From: Pseudomonas syringae KCTC 12500
GTDB lineage: Bacteria > Pseudomonadota > Gammaproteobacteria > Pseudomonadales > Pseudomonadaceae
NCBI RefSeq assembly: GCF_000507185.2
Contig: NZ_AYTM02000002.1
Span: 3,259,501-3,323,500, forward strand
Reading direction: 5' to 3'
Length of the DNA stretch: 64,000 bases
Shown: piece by piece, positions 27,298 through 36,400 of the stretch
How positions within the stretch are numbered: position 1 is the first letter of the stretch
Layout: every line of letters starts with the position of its first letter
Notes under the pieces: model-generated
What the model saw: the letters and a program-made list of their open reading frames with translations, nothing else
Databases searched by the model: none
Told to the model about the DNA's origin: nothing
Made by a program: the position numbers and the translations under genes

Positions 27298-27315
27298 ATT
27301 TCCGAACACGGTAAT
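27298..27315. promoter_or_regulatory. Palindromic operator, copy 3
   Basis: ATTTCCG-AACA-CGGTAAT, 35 bp after the centre of copy 2 and 36 bp before the next start codon. The paired spacing of copies 2 and 3 fits cooperative binding at the promoter of the small-gene operon. Confidence 0.7.
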
Positions 27316-27350
27316 TTGCCCTCATTCAATCGAATCACTGGGGGCAGCAA

Positions 27351-27542
27351 GTGAGTTCCAAGCCGCATAAAATCAAACGTCCTGCACTAGAGCACATACT
27401 CTGCCACCTATCGCTGGAAGTGGCATTTGAAGTTGCTCATGCACGCTGGCCGGGCGTGAAGTTGGGGTATATCGGTACTGACCGCAAGACCTTCCAGCAT
27501 TATTTTCAGGAATGGGGCAACAATGAGCCCTTCATTATTTGA
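27351..27542 (+). CDS. Small unknown ICE protein
   Basis: 63 aa from a GTG start. It is basic at the start (SSKPHKIKRP) with an HFQ-like aromatic end. No family recognised. It is the first gene after the operator pair. Confidence 0.55.
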   Translation: MSSKPHKIKRPALEHILCHLSLEVAFEVAHARWPGVKLGYIGTDRKTFQHYFQEWGNNEPFII

Positions 27543-27644
27543 ACAAATATCGCCCATGTATACCATTAGCCCTGCCCTCAAAAGCGGGGCAGAGGCCGTA
27601 CATGGATGCCCCTTTGGTATCCAACTCCGTGAAGGGCTGACCCG

Positions 27645-27908
27645 ATGCCTCTACCGAAACGCAAAAGCATGACCCTGCGTGAGCAGGAAACCGTAGCTAA
27701 GGCCCAGTGTCACGACTGGAACACCACGCACGCTGAAGGAGCGGCCGTATTGTACGAGGAGCGGTTGGGCTCTGGTGAAAAGATCAAGACCAAAACCCGC
27801 GGCAAGGCATACGTCATGTGCTGCGAGCCGGTTATCATGGTGGAGGATGTTTCTGGTGCTGTATCCCTTGACCACTGCACTATTGTTGCAGGGCACGTAG
27901 TTGCATAG
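27645..27908 (+). CDS. Small unknown ICE protein
   Basis: 87 aa, starting at an ATG eight bases after GAAGGG. The protein has a basic N-terminus, then two beta-rich halves with a KTKTRGKAYVMCCEPVIMVEDVSG segment. Not recognised. It lies in the plus-strand set of small genes. Confidence 0.6.
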   Translation: MPLPKRKSMTLREQETVAKAQCHDWNTTHAEGAAVLYEERLGSGEKIKTKTRGKAYVMCCEPVIMVEDVSGAVSLDHCTIVAGHVVA

Positions 27909-28042
27909 GAAAAGACCTTATCGCACCCAGTGCCTACCGCCGGCCTGGCTGCCGCTCAGCTTCACTCCAAGCCTCGCTTCGTGCGGGGATTGGCCAGTAG
28001 AAACACACGACTTTTGCACCAAAAAGACACAAGGAACGTCTT

Positions 28043-28231
28043 ATGAAATTAGCAGTGGCTCAATTGATTGCGGTTTTGGCTTCTATAGGTCTGGGAGAAG
28101 CAGGGCAGCGCACTGCAGATCTGGCATACACCGAGGCAGGTATTATCGCTCTGCTCTTGGGAACAATTCTGATGATGGCAGCCTTTGCGCGCGAGGTCTT
28201 TGAAGTGCTGCGTGAAGAGTCATTGATATGA
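28043..28231 (+). CDS. Small membrane protein
   Basis: 62 aa with two hydrophobic segments (residues 4-18 and 31-48). AAGGA lies nine bases before the ATG. Its stop codon is part of the first TAGGCA palindrome that precedes the next gene. Confidence 0.6.
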   Translation: MKLAVAQLIAVLASIGLGEAGQRTADLAYTEAGIIALLLGTILMMAAFAREVFEVLREESLI

Positions 28232-28248
28232 TAGGCAGAACTGCCTAT
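28231..28248. promoter_or_regulatory. Palindrome 1 of a tandem operator pair
   Basis: ATAGGCA-GAAC-TGCCTAT, perfect seven-base arms. It is 26 bp centre to centre from the second palindrome. Confidence 0.7.
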
Positions 28249-28257
28249 TTGCCTGCC

Positions 28258-28273
28258 TAGGCAATATTGCCTA
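28258..28273. promoter_or_regulatory. Palindrome 2 of a tandem operator pair
   Basis: TAGGCAAT-ATTGCCTA, a perfect 16-bp palindrome 20 bp before the next start codon. It shares the TAGGCA/TGCCTA half-sites with palindrome 1. A repressor bound here would block the promoter or ribosome site of the following gene. Confidence 0.75.
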
Positions 28274-28293
28274 TTTCTCTAGAAGAGGTGCAT

Positions 28294-28536
28294 GTGGATA
28301 ATCGCACTCGATACCTGCAACTGCTAGATACCTATGGGATTACCCAAGCCTACAGCGCCAAGCTTATCGCGGCGGTTACAGCGCGGCCTTGCGCAGCGCG
28401 TACAGTTCGGTCGTGGCTCAACGATCCTGAAAAGCCAAGCTCAACACCATGTCCCGACTATGCAGTTGCGAATCTGGAGAAGGCCATTGATTTGATGCTG
28501 AGTGCCGTAGAGCGTCGTAAGCAGAGTCAAGGGTAG
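28294..28536 (+). CDS. Possible small helix-turn-helix protein
   Basis: 80 aa from a GTG at 28294 (AGAGG seven bases upstream). The middle (YGITQAYSAKLIAAVTARPCAARTVRSWLND) resembles a Cro-like helix-turn-helix ending in a typical xTVRxWL turn. With the tandem palindromes just upstream, autoregulation is plausible. No firm family match. Confidence 0.6.
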   Translation: MDNRTRYLQLLDTYGITQAYSAKLIAAVTARPCAARTVRSWLNDPEKPSSTPCPDYAVANLEKAIDLMLSAVERRKQSQG

Positions 28537-28572
28537 TTGATCACCTCTTAGGTTGATAGGGCGGGGTCAATT

Positions 28573-28863
28573 GTGGCAGAAGTAGAAAGCGATTTTCGCT
28601 TACTTGTTGATACGAATAGGAATGTCATGGCTACTCACAAAGAACTCGTTGCTGAACTGATCAATGTACTGAACTCTGATGGCTCATCCGAAGTTCGAGC
28701 TGGGGCCGCAAAGGGACTAGGCGCTGCTGGTGGTGCTGATGCATTGCGCGCTCTGCGTGCAGCGCTGAAGCATGATAGTAAGATTTTGGTTCGCGCCGCA
28801 TCTGCGGAGGCTGTCGGTTTGATTCTTGGCCGTGGCAACTTGCAGGACATGATGGATCAGTGA
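28573..28863 (+). CDS. HEAT-repeat protein
   Basis: 96 aa from a GTG. Two HEAT-like repeats are visible: ELINVLNSDGSSEVRAGAAKGLGAAGG and ALRAALKHDSKILVRAASAEAVGLI, with the usual Asp/Arg positions. Such proteins act as small protein-binding scaffolds. Role in the ICE unknown. Confidence 0.7.
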   Translation: MAEVESDFRLLVDTNRNVMATHKELVAELINVLNSDGSSEVRAGAAKGLGAAGGADALRALRAALKHDSKILVRAASAEAVGLILGRGNLQDMMDQ

Positions 28864-28951
28864 TTCCGAACAGACTCGGTTCGCCGAGCTTGTAGATAGC
28901 CGATTCAACGATTCGGCTGTCGATAGCCCCACTCAGAGCGGAAAATAGACG

Positions 28952-29176
28952 ATGAAAGACAATGACCCGATTGCCCAAATCTTGGAACGGGCCCGTCAGC
29001 GCATCGAGCAGGTGGCCATAGCTGGCGACCGTGAGGTGATGTTCCACATTGCGGCTGAAGCTCAGGGTTGGATAGGCGCTTTGCAGGCAGAGAATTTGCT
29101 GGGTAATGAGCAATGCGAAATGCTCGATGCAGAATTGAAAGTGGCCCTTTCAAAGTGGGATGGTGGTCCAGAGTAA
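28952..29176 (+). CDS. Small helical protein, unknown
   Basis: 74 aa, mostly helical and acidic (DNDPIAQILERARQRIEQ at the start). Ribosome site weak. Not recognised; lies in the same small-gene operon. Confidence 0.55.
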   Translation: MKDNDPIAQILERARQRIEQVAIAGDREVMFHIAAEAQGWIGALQAENLLGNEQCEMLDAELKVALSKWDGGPE

Positions 29177-29229
29177 GTAATCTGGACCGCCTATTGCCGC
29201 CAGGTCCTATCAGAACAGGAAATTCAGGC

Positions 29230-29481
29230 ATGAGCAATCTCTGTGAAGCCTTGCGCGCAACTGCCAATAAGTGGCGAAAGATCAACCAGGATCACCGTGG
29301 CGGCATAGTGATGATCTGGCAAGGCACTGTGTACGGTTGGAAGGATTCATTGCGCGACGCGAGCCATGAGCGCCCAGGTGTATTCGCAGTGGATGAAACT
29401 GGCCACATTTTCATCGCCGCTGGAGGTGATGACTATAATGGTGCTAAAGGCTGGGTGGCGGCTGACCTGGACAAACAGTAG
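29230..29481 (+). CDS. Small unknown protein
   Basis: 83 aa from the ATG at 29230 (MSNLCEALRATANKW). The second half reads like a beta-rich domain (GIVMIWQGTVYGWKDSL, then GVFAVDETGHIFIAAGGDDY). Not recognised. Confidence 0.6.
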   Translation: MSNLCEALRATANKWRKINQDHRGGIVMIWQGTVYGWKDSLRDASHERPGVFAVDETGHIFIAAGGDDYNGAKGWVAADLDKQ

Positions 29482-29490
29482 GGTGATACG

Positions 29491-29706
29491 ATGAAAACGT
29501 TTCTGGTTTATTTAGTGCTCATTTTTGGGGGGACGGCTGCTGTCGTGGCCGGTACGGTAGCATTGGGGTATGACTCGCTCAGCGCATTGACCGGCTGGGA
29601 CAGTAGAGGGACTCCGGAGCTCGTATTCATGGCGATCTGCGCTGTAATTTGCCTTGCATGCACAGTACAGATTTGGAAAGTCCACAAGCGATATGGCTGG
29701 TCCTAA
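29491..29706 (+). CDS. Small membrane protein
   Basis: 71 aa with two hydrophobic segments (residues 4-26 and 45-62). It starts nine bases after the previous stop, so translation may be coupled. Last gene of the plus-strand set. Confidence 0.6.
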   Translation: MKTFLVYLVLIFGGTAAVVAGTVALGYDSLSALTGWDSRGTPELVFMAICAVICLACTVQIWKVHKRYGWS

Positions 29707-29723
29707 ATCCTTTCGAGGATAGC

Positions 29724-29749
29724 CCGGCGCTACCCGTAAGGTAGGCCGG
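29724..29749. terminator. Hairpin between convergent genes
   Basis: CCGG outer arms and TACC/GGTA inner arms around CGTAA, followed by GTTTTC on the plus strand. It lies between the small-gene operon and the methyltransferase gene and could end both. Confidence 0.5.
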
Positions 29750-29755
29750 ACGTTT

Positions 29756-31171
29756 TCAAGCAGCCATCACTCCTGCCGGTCTGGCAGTTCTGTGCAGCTT
29801 CGTTATCAACTTCCCTACAGTGGCCGCAATTGCTTCAAAAGCGGCATAGATGACAGATTGACCCAGTATCTCGTGGGCTGTGGTGTTGGATACTCCCTCA
29901 ACGATTTCAACCGGTATTGTTTTGACGCGAGCATGTTCGCCTACCGTCAGAAGCCTGCTTAGCGCCGGGTTTCTTGGGTGTCGAATAAATGGTTCTGTCG
30001 ATCTTGCCTTCGCGTACCCACGCCCAATACAGCCGCATGAGGTTGCTTCAGGTGTCAGTAGTTGCCTGCGAAAGCCCTTGCCGCTAGCAATGTCGCGCTC
30101 CTCTTTACGTCCCAGGTAGTCATAGCACTTCCAGCTTTGATCAGTTTCTGGCACAGCGTCCATGAGCTCCTTGAGTGAGCGCTCTTTTGTGCGAAGAGGG
30201 GTGATCTGATCCTGTGTCAAAGGCTCAAAAGCCCCCTTCGTGTATGCAACCAAAGCCATCCTGGACCTGCTTTCGAATGCCCCGAATACTGCTCCGTCGA
30301 GGATGCACTCGAACAGCCGGTAGCCCAATGACTTCAACACAGATCTGACCACTTCCATCGAAGTGCTGGTCTGGTAATCAGGTACATTTTCGACGATTGC
30401 CATGACTGGGTTGGAGTACCGGACAAAGTCCAGAAAGTCTATGAATAAAGAGCCTGCGGATGGATGTTGTTCGGCTGAGTTGAGTTTGTTTTTGGCCTTG
30501 CCTGCACGGGAGGCTCCAGTACAGGGAATGCCCGCAACAACCAAATCACATTCCGGGGTGCCCGAGCCGCGTTGCACGTCCCGAACATCCGCACAGATTG
30601 CGAATGAAGTGTCTCGCCAAAGCATCGGGTTGTTGCGCAGGCTGGCGTCCAGGTACTGATCTTCTACCTCAATACCAATCCTGACAAACGTATCAATTCC
30701 TGAACGCGCCAGGCCGGCGTGTATCGCACGATCCAGAACGCCTCCACCGTGAAACAGACTGCATACCGCCAGTGGTTCTTGTGCATCGAGCTTGCGCTTC
30801 ATTCGCGCCAGGCGCTCTTCAATCCTCTTGTCATTGTCGAGGGGTGTGATGACGATCCTTCCCAAACGAATGACAACTCGGACTTTCTCTGCGGTTTTGA
30901 ACAAGCTTCTGAGGAGGGCTGTCCGGATCTCGATGAGAGGCGTCGTGATTCCATTTTTAACCCGCCTGGAGACCGTGACATCGCCTGTGTTGAGCTCTGG
31001 TGATGTGGCTGGCACGAGTTCCAGCCTGGTCTGTCCTTCTGGGCGGATGAGTGAAAAACGAGTTCCAATTTCGATGCCGGCGTTTAAAAGCTTTTGGCCC
31101 TCAAGCCAAATACGTGGGACGCCGCGGGCCTCCCCTATTTTAGGGGTGATGAGCAGTGAGAATGTATTCAT
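29756..31171 (-). CDS. DNA C5-cytosine methyltransferase
   Basis: A 471-aa DNA methyltransferase. Family motifs are visible: motif I region AVCSLFHGGGVLDRA (binding of S-adenosylmethionine), motif IV GIPCTGASRAG with the catalytic Cys, and motif VI AIVENVPDY. The C-terminus holds motifs IX-X (RLLTVGEHARV, then HEILGQSVIYAAF). The N-terminal 140 residues are an extra domain I do not recognise. No restriction enzyme is nearby, so a solitary modification enzyme that protects the incoming element is likely. It has the two-hairpin leader and a multi-hairpin block upstream, like several maintenance genes further right. Confidence 0.9.
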   Translation of the reverse strand: MNTFSLLITPKIGEARGVPRIWLEGQKLLNAGIEIGTRFSLIRPEGQTRLELVPATSPELNTGDVTVSRRVKNGITTPLIEIRTALLRSLFKTAEKVRVVIRLGRIVITPLDNDKRIEERLARMKRKLDAQEPLAVCSLFHGGGVLDRAIHAGLARSGIDTFVRIGIEVEDQYLDASLRNNPMLWRDTSFAICADVRDVQRGSGTPECDLVVAGIPCTGASRAGKAKNKLNSAEQHPSAGSLFIDFLDFVRYSNPVMAIVENVPDYQTSTSMEVVRSVLKSLGYRLFECILDGAVFGAFESRSRMALVAYTKGAFEPLTQDQITPLRTKERSLKELMDAVPETDQSWKCYDYLGRKEERDIASGKGFRRQLLTPEATSCGCIGRGYAKARSTEPFIRHPRNPALSRLLTVGEHARVKTIPVEIVEGVSNTTAHEILGQSVIYAAFEAIAATVGKLITKLHRTARPAGVMAA

Positions 31172-31174
31172 GTA

Positions 31175-31221
31175 GGGTTCTCAAAAAGGGAACCCGGCCC
31201 AATGGGAGGATTCCCATTGGG
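31175..31221 (-). promoter_or_regulatory. Two-hairpin leader of the methyltransferase gene
   Basis: Hairpin 1 at 31198-31221: CCCAATGGGA, loop, TCCCATTGGG (ten base pairs). Hairpin 2: 31175-31180 pairs with 31190-31195 (GGGTTC/GAACCC) just before the start codon, covering the weak ribosome site. Same design as nine other leaders in the window. Confidence 0.75.
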
Positions 31222-31237
31222 TTGATGAAGTGATGAG

Positions 31238-31325
31238 TGTGCAGCCACCAACGTCAGTTGGCCGCTCGCGCTTCCGGTTGCTTTGCGAGCTTAGGGGATG
31301 TTTCACGCAGTTAGCTGCGTCGAGG
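31238..31325. ncRNA. Multi-hairpin block A (STAXI-like)
   Basis: Three hairpins in a row: CCAAC-GTCA-GTTGG; GCTCGC...GCGAGC with an inner TTCCGG; ACGCAG-TTAG-CTGCGT. The middle one has the CTTTGCGA element shared with blocks at 57089, 57770, 58549 and 59698. Located 17 bp upstream of the methyltransferase leader. Strand of action not known. Confidence 0.65.
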
Positions 31326-31579
31326 CCACTAGTAGGCAGCCCTCATTACGGGTTTGAAGCTAAAGTTACAGTTCCAGGTTCTTACAAGTTCGCCAGTTGT
31401 GTCAACACGATTCTGCCGGAGGAAGAGGAGCCTTGGACGATGCTTTTAGGTATAGAGTCGATGCAGCCCTGTCGACCGCAGTGCCGGAGGTAGAAGGCCT
31501 ATTTTCTCGTAGTGGAAGATACACCGCGCAGTGAGTAACTGTGCTAACAATAAGCCACCAACCACAAGGAATGTTACCC

Positions 31580-31774
31580 ATGAGTTTCGAAGGCATTGTG
31601 CAGATTCAGAACGAAGAAAGTCCTACTGCTGTGAACCAGATGCTGGAAAAGGGCTGGGAACTGTTGGCGATTACGGCCTCGGATATTGGCCCGATGTACA
31701 CCGTTGGCCGTCGTGAGGTGAAGAAAGCTCCGTTAGACGGCTTCGCCTTAGGCGATCACGTTACAAAGGGCTAG
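31580..31774 (+). CDS. Small unknown protein
   Basis: 64 aa from the ATG at 31580 (AAGGA nine bases upstream), with the pattern EGIVQIQNEESPTAVNQMLEKGWELLAI, similar in form to DUF1737/DUF4177-like proteins in which a WELL core is shared (compare EGWELVSV in the 41419 gene). A terminator hairpin follows at 31806-31840. Confidence 0.6.
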   Translation: MSFEGIVQIQNEESPTAVNQMLEKGWELLAITASDIGPMYTVGRREVKKAPLDGFALGDHVTKG

Positions 31775-31805
31775 GCGACTGCCGACAACGCGTCCTGCGT
31801 TTAAT

Positions 31806-31840
31806 TGGCCTCCTGCTTTCACAAGGCAAGGGGCCATTTT
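31806..31840 (+). terminator. Intrinsic terminator
   Basis: GGCC...GGCC outer arms with a TGC/GCA inner pair and a TTTTT run after the second arm, following the small gene at 31580. Confidence 0.65.
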
Positions 31841-31882
31841 TATGAGTATGACCACTAGGATTTATAGCCAATGGTGAGGCTC

Positions 31883-32464
31883 CTAAGGCTCAGGACCGTA
31901 CATGCCACCCTTCGCAATCCTAGTTAGGAACTGGCGACATAGGTGAAGTGTTGGCTCCTCCCCTAAGCACCCCTCGACGCCATATGGATTGTCCATCCAT
32001 ACAATACCGTCCTCATAGTCCAGGAAGTGGCCATCGACTCGCATCGGTCTACCTGCGTACAACTCCTCTGATAGGTGTTCGGGCGATGGAAGGTCCAGCG
32101 CTTTCCAGTCGTTACGCTCGATACACTTGATGGCATAGGCCTTCGACTGCTCCCTTCGGAGGTGTTCTGCAGCCTCTTCGCGCTCTTCCTCAATAACCCG
32201 CGTTTCGTGGCTCCAAGCCTGCTCATAGAGGTCCGCCAGTCTGGGAACATCGCTGAGAATGATGGGACATTTTGCGCCGTATGGGTATGCGTACGTCGCG
32301 TACGGAAGCTCGCAGCGCGCTTGCGTCCTAGCAAGCTCTTCGACAAGCCAGTACGCCTTGTGGGCAGCATCCCTCGCCATCTGATGAAAACGAAGTGAGC
32401 CATAGCTACGGACCTGGAGCCAAAGCAAGCGCGCTTGCAAGGCTTGTTCAAAGGCTGGATTCAT
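31883..32464 (-). CDS. Unknown ICE protein, end of the main transfer operon
   Basis: 193 aa, charged and mostly helical (ETRVIEEEREEAAEHLRREQSKAYAI around residues 88-113). The start codon follows the upstream stop directly (TAAATG), so it is in the operon. No family recognised; no signal peptide. Confidence 0.65.
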   Translation of the reverse strand: MNPAFEQALQARLLWLQVRSYGSLRFHQMARDAAHKAYWLVEELARTQARCELPYATYAYPYGAKCPIILSDVPRLADLYEQAWSHETRVIEEEREEAAEHLRREQSKAYAIKCIERNDWKALDLPSPEHLSEELYAGRPMRVDGHFLDYEDGIVWMDNPYGVEGCLGEEPTLHLCRQFLTRIAKGGMYGPEP

Positions 32465-33151
32465 TTATCTATCCTTCGTGCTGGCCAGCCAGTCCATTGC
32501 GGAGAGCAGCACGTCACCGTCAGGTGCTCCCTGCAGCTTGATCGAGCGACCAGATTGCTTGTCCTTAATGACCAGCGTAGGGGTGGCTGTGATGCCGTCC
32601 TGGCTCGCCTTGTGAGCCTGGCTAATGACGGCCTGTTGCACAGACGGGTTACTCGCAGCGCAGTTATCAATGAAGTGCTGTCGATCTTCGAGGCCAGGGA
32701 TCTGCGGATTGCCAGCAGTTCCAGCACCGTTCGACCGAGTACGCTGATAAATGAGCTCGACTGCGAGCCAAAAAGCGTCATTGCCTCTCTCAATCCCCGC
32801 GCACTCAGCCCACCGAGCCTCATAGCTAGCTGCAGGCTCATGCATAGGTAGGGGCAGATGGTGCCACTGAAGATTCACGTCTGGATGCTGATCAACCCAG
32901 GCTTTGAGATGTGGGAAGTAATCCTTGCAGTAGGGGCATTCCAGATCTGCATATTCGACGATGGTGAAACGGGCGCCACGGCTCCCGTATACCCATCCGC
33001 CACTATGTCTCTTCTGATCGGCTGCCGGCGCCACGGGGTCACCTGTGACGCCAAGCTGATACTGCATCCCCTCGGTCAGCAGAAAAGGTGAGATAGCCAA
33101 GGCGACCGCACCGATGCAGTAGAGGAATTTCCGGCGCGTCGGTCGCTTCAT
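32465..33151 (-). CDS. DsbA-like thiol-disulfide oxidoreductase
   Basis: 228 aa. An N-terminal membrane anchor/signal (FLYCIGAVALAISPFLL) is followed by a thioredoxin fold with CPYC (ADLECPYCKDYFPHL, about residue 72) and a cis-Pro loop (TATPTLVIKD). It probably makes or repairs disulfides in the Cys-rich transfer proteins such as the TraU-like one. Its ATG overlaps the previous stop by four bases. Confidence 0.88.
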   Translation of the reverse strand: MKRPTRRKFLYCIGAVALAISPFLLTEGMQYQLGVTGDPVAPAADQKRHSGGWVYGSRGARFTIVEYADLECPYCKDYFPHLKAWVDQHPDVNLQWHHLPLPMHEPAASYEARWAECAGIERGNDAFWLAVELIYQRTRSNGAGTAGNPQIPGLEDRQHFIDNCAASNPSVQQAVISQAHKASQDGITATPTLVIKDKQSGRSIKLQGAPDGDVLLSAMDWLASTKDR

Positions 33152-33447
33152 GCGGAGGCCTCTTTGTCGAGAAGCTGTTTTGCCAGCAGCTCCTGATCCA
33201 GCAGCGTCAGAAGAGCTTTCTGGGCGCTTTCGGGCTGAGGGTGATGCTCAAGCCACTGGTCCAGAGCTTTGTGCAGTTGGGATTGGATCTCTCGACGATC
33301 AACCGCTACATGTTTGACGACTTGTAGGTGCTCGATCAGTACCGGCGCGCAGATCTTCAATGCAATCAGGGATTCTTCCTGCGGGTTCGTAAGAATTTGA
33401 GTCAGACTGTCGATCAGATTTTGAGTCAGGGCATCCATGGCTCTCAT
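33148..33447 (-). CDS. Small unknown protein of the transfer operon
   Basis: 99 aa, helical and soluble (ALTQNLIDSLTQILTNPQEESL). The ATG overlaps the stop of the VirB4-like gene by four bases, so translation is coupled to it. Not recognised. Confidence 0.65.
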   Translation of the reverse strand: MRAMDALTQNLIDSLTQILTNPQEESLIALKICAPVLIEHLQVVKHVAVDRREIQSQLHKALDQWLEHHPQPESAQKALLTLLDQELLAKQLLDKEASA

Positions 33448-36400
33448 GCCAGGTTCTCCAATGCACGGGGTGTTGGGAATGTAATGTTCAGGGGCTCAAT
33501 ACCTCGTTTCCGGTCGAGATCTGCAGCTACTTCCAGGGCAGCTCCCAACTCGTCGACACCCATGGACTGCATCAGGTCGTAACGCTGTTTTTTCTCTTCA
33601 GGCTCGGTCATGGCCAATGCCAGGTACAGGCTCGGCGGAACAGCGCGAAACAGGACTTCCATCGATTTCGAAAGAACCACGCCTTCGGTGTATTTACCGC
33701 TCTCTTTGCGTGCTGACAGCATCAAGCCCTTCTGTGCAGGTGTGAGCTCACGGAAACGGGAGATCTTCTCCACTTCGTCAGGCGGCATGTTCAAGCAGAT
33801 CCACCACTCGATCATGTTGAGCATTGGTGCAGTTGAGGGAGGAAAGTCATCCATGTTCTGTGTTGCCAGCCAGAACCAGGCCCCGAGCTTTCGCCACATT
33901 TTGGTGATCTTCATAATGTAAGGGGCGAGGAGGGGGTTTTTGGTAATGATGTGGCCTTCGTCTGTCACGTTGACCAGAGGACGGCCCTTGTACTGATCAC
34001 GCTCCGCTATGTTGTTCACGGTGTTGATCAGCGAGATGTAAGCGATCGACAACTGGGCGTTGTAGCCCTCACGTGCGTAGGTGGCCAAGTCGACGATGGT
34101 CAGATCTGCCTCAGGCCAAGGCGTACCGGTACGGTTGAACATCTCCCCGTCGGCGCCCATGCAAAACATGTCCATGGCTTCGGCCATTTCAAGCATCCGA
34201 TTGCGTCTGCCCTCCGGGATGGAGGTGTCTTCCCCGGCCGCGCGCAACGCATTACGGACATCTTCCGTCAGGACGGTGCGATCGGCGTCGGAGCAAATTC
34301 TGGCCGCTGCAAGGATGCACTGTCGGATTACGCTGCGGTCAGCCCGGGTCAGCCGAGCTTCCTCTTTTTCCTCACCGCCGGTGATCATCAAACGGGCTAC
34401 GATTTCCATCTCGCCGAGGACATCCCGTTCATCATCGTCTTCATCGTGCTTGGCATTCATGTCCTCGTCAGAGCTCTCTAAGTCATCAGCGTCCAAGGTC
34501 TTGACCTGGCTCGGTGTGTTTACCAAGCGAATAGCGTCGGCGAACGGAGCCAGGCTAACGCCTGAGTTCGGGGCCAGCTTGATCCTGTTGACTGTCAACC
34601 CAAGCTTTTTCGCGAAATCCCCGAGTAGACCGAAACTGTTACCCGCCTCGACGATGAACAGGCGGGGAGCGTAAACCGCAATGAGCTGGTTGAGCAGGTT
34701 ATTCAACGTGGCGGACTTACCTGCCCCTGTGGGGCCGAACAGAAACATGTGGGCATTCATCTGACGATCCAGCTTGTTGAATGGATCAAATGTCAGTGGA
34801 GCCCCACCACGGTTGAATAGCGTGATGCCAGGATGCCCGGTACCACTGGAGCGACCCCACACAGGGCACAGGTTTGCAACATGCTGGGCGAGCATCATCT
34901 GCACGTACCAGTCCATGGCTCGCTTTTGATTGACGTCGAAGTTCCCGGGAAGCCAACGCAGGTAGCTGTTGAGTGGGGCCACCTCGTCGTCAGATGCTAC
35001 GGGTTCCATACCGGCACCCAGCAATGCGTTGGTCAACTGCATGCTGCGCGCGGTGAGCTGTGCTTCGTCATTTCCCTTGAGGTAAAAGGCGATGCTGCCT
35101 CGGTACAGCTTGTGCTCACGACCGATCAGTTTCCTGGCATCGTTTACCGCTTCGCGGGTCAGTAGTGAAGCCTGGTTGTCACCCACCGACTTGCGTGCCA
35201 GCTTCTCAAGATGAGCCTCCAGCACGTCCTGAGGGGTGATGACCAGGGTGATGGCCAACACAGTGTCCTCAGGCAACTTGTCGAACAGGGCATGCAAGGC
35301 ATCATCGCCTTTACGTGTTTCGCCAGTCAGGTGGCCGGTCTTCGGGGCTTCGCGCAGCCGATCCAGCATGATGACTCTGTGAGGCTGGCCATCGAAGTAC
35401 CACAAGCCTTTTTGACTGTCGGATTTTGGCTCTCGATAAAAGAGTCCCTGTGCGAAGTCGTCGCCAGTGACTAGTGGGAGATCCTCGCCGGCATCCTCTG
35501 TGCGTTTGTTGACCAGTTGAAGGAAGCGATCAAAGTCTTTGAGCGTCGTTCCCAGGTGATCGGGATGAGGGTTGAACCACTGCAGGAGCCAGTGTCGGAT
35601 GTCGTAACCGTCCATCCGTTTGCTTTTAATACCGGCGTTGGCCAGACCTCCTGTGAAGCGCTGACAAATGTTGTCCAGATGCATGGCAGGGGTTTGGCCA
35701 CGGAACGCTGCATCACCGACTACCCGGCGATACACGACCACCCGCACGCGGCGCTGCTGGCCACGCCAAGGCAATTTTGAAACTGTGGTGTCTTCAAAAA
35801 GACCACCAGGTTTGGCGATTGCGTCGAGGTGATGTTTGAAAAGATCCAGGTACAGCTCCGAGAACGGGCTGCCTTTAGCCTGTGGTCGGATGTATTCACG
35901 CAGGTTCCGAAGGTAGTCATCCCAGCTGGTTTCGTCCTTCGCGTAGAACTGCACAACCCAAGGTGAGGTATCGAGCTCGTCAAAACTGTTTTGCAGCGCG
36001 TTCTCCAAGGCGTCACGCACCTTGCGAAGCCATTCGGGATCACGGCCTTCAGTGCCGATCGGAGTCAGTTCGAAGAATGCTGCCAAGGATTTGCCATCCT
36101 CAAGCAGCATCGCTTGCTCAGCTGGCAGGTACTCAATCCATGGAAGGAGGTCGACAAAGCTCGGCTTGACGTCGTACAGCGCGGCGACGTCGCCAACTGT
36201 GGCAGGCTTCTGCTTCGGGTTTCTCCAATCGCCTGGCGCGGGTATGCCCTGATCCTCCAGTCGCTTCAGGTAACGTTCAAGCGCAGCATCCACATCGTTT
36301 TGATCTGAAGCTTTCAAATCCCCAACCAGATCATCCTCAGGCTGTTCAAGTTCGACCGCTGAAGGCTCGCTCAGCAGAGGGTCGCCCGCTATATCCGTCT

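Noticed and set aside
31230..31493. 87-aa plus-strand frame upstream of the methyltransferase
   Set aside because: It overlies the hairpins of block A and has no good start; the structure explains the conservation better.
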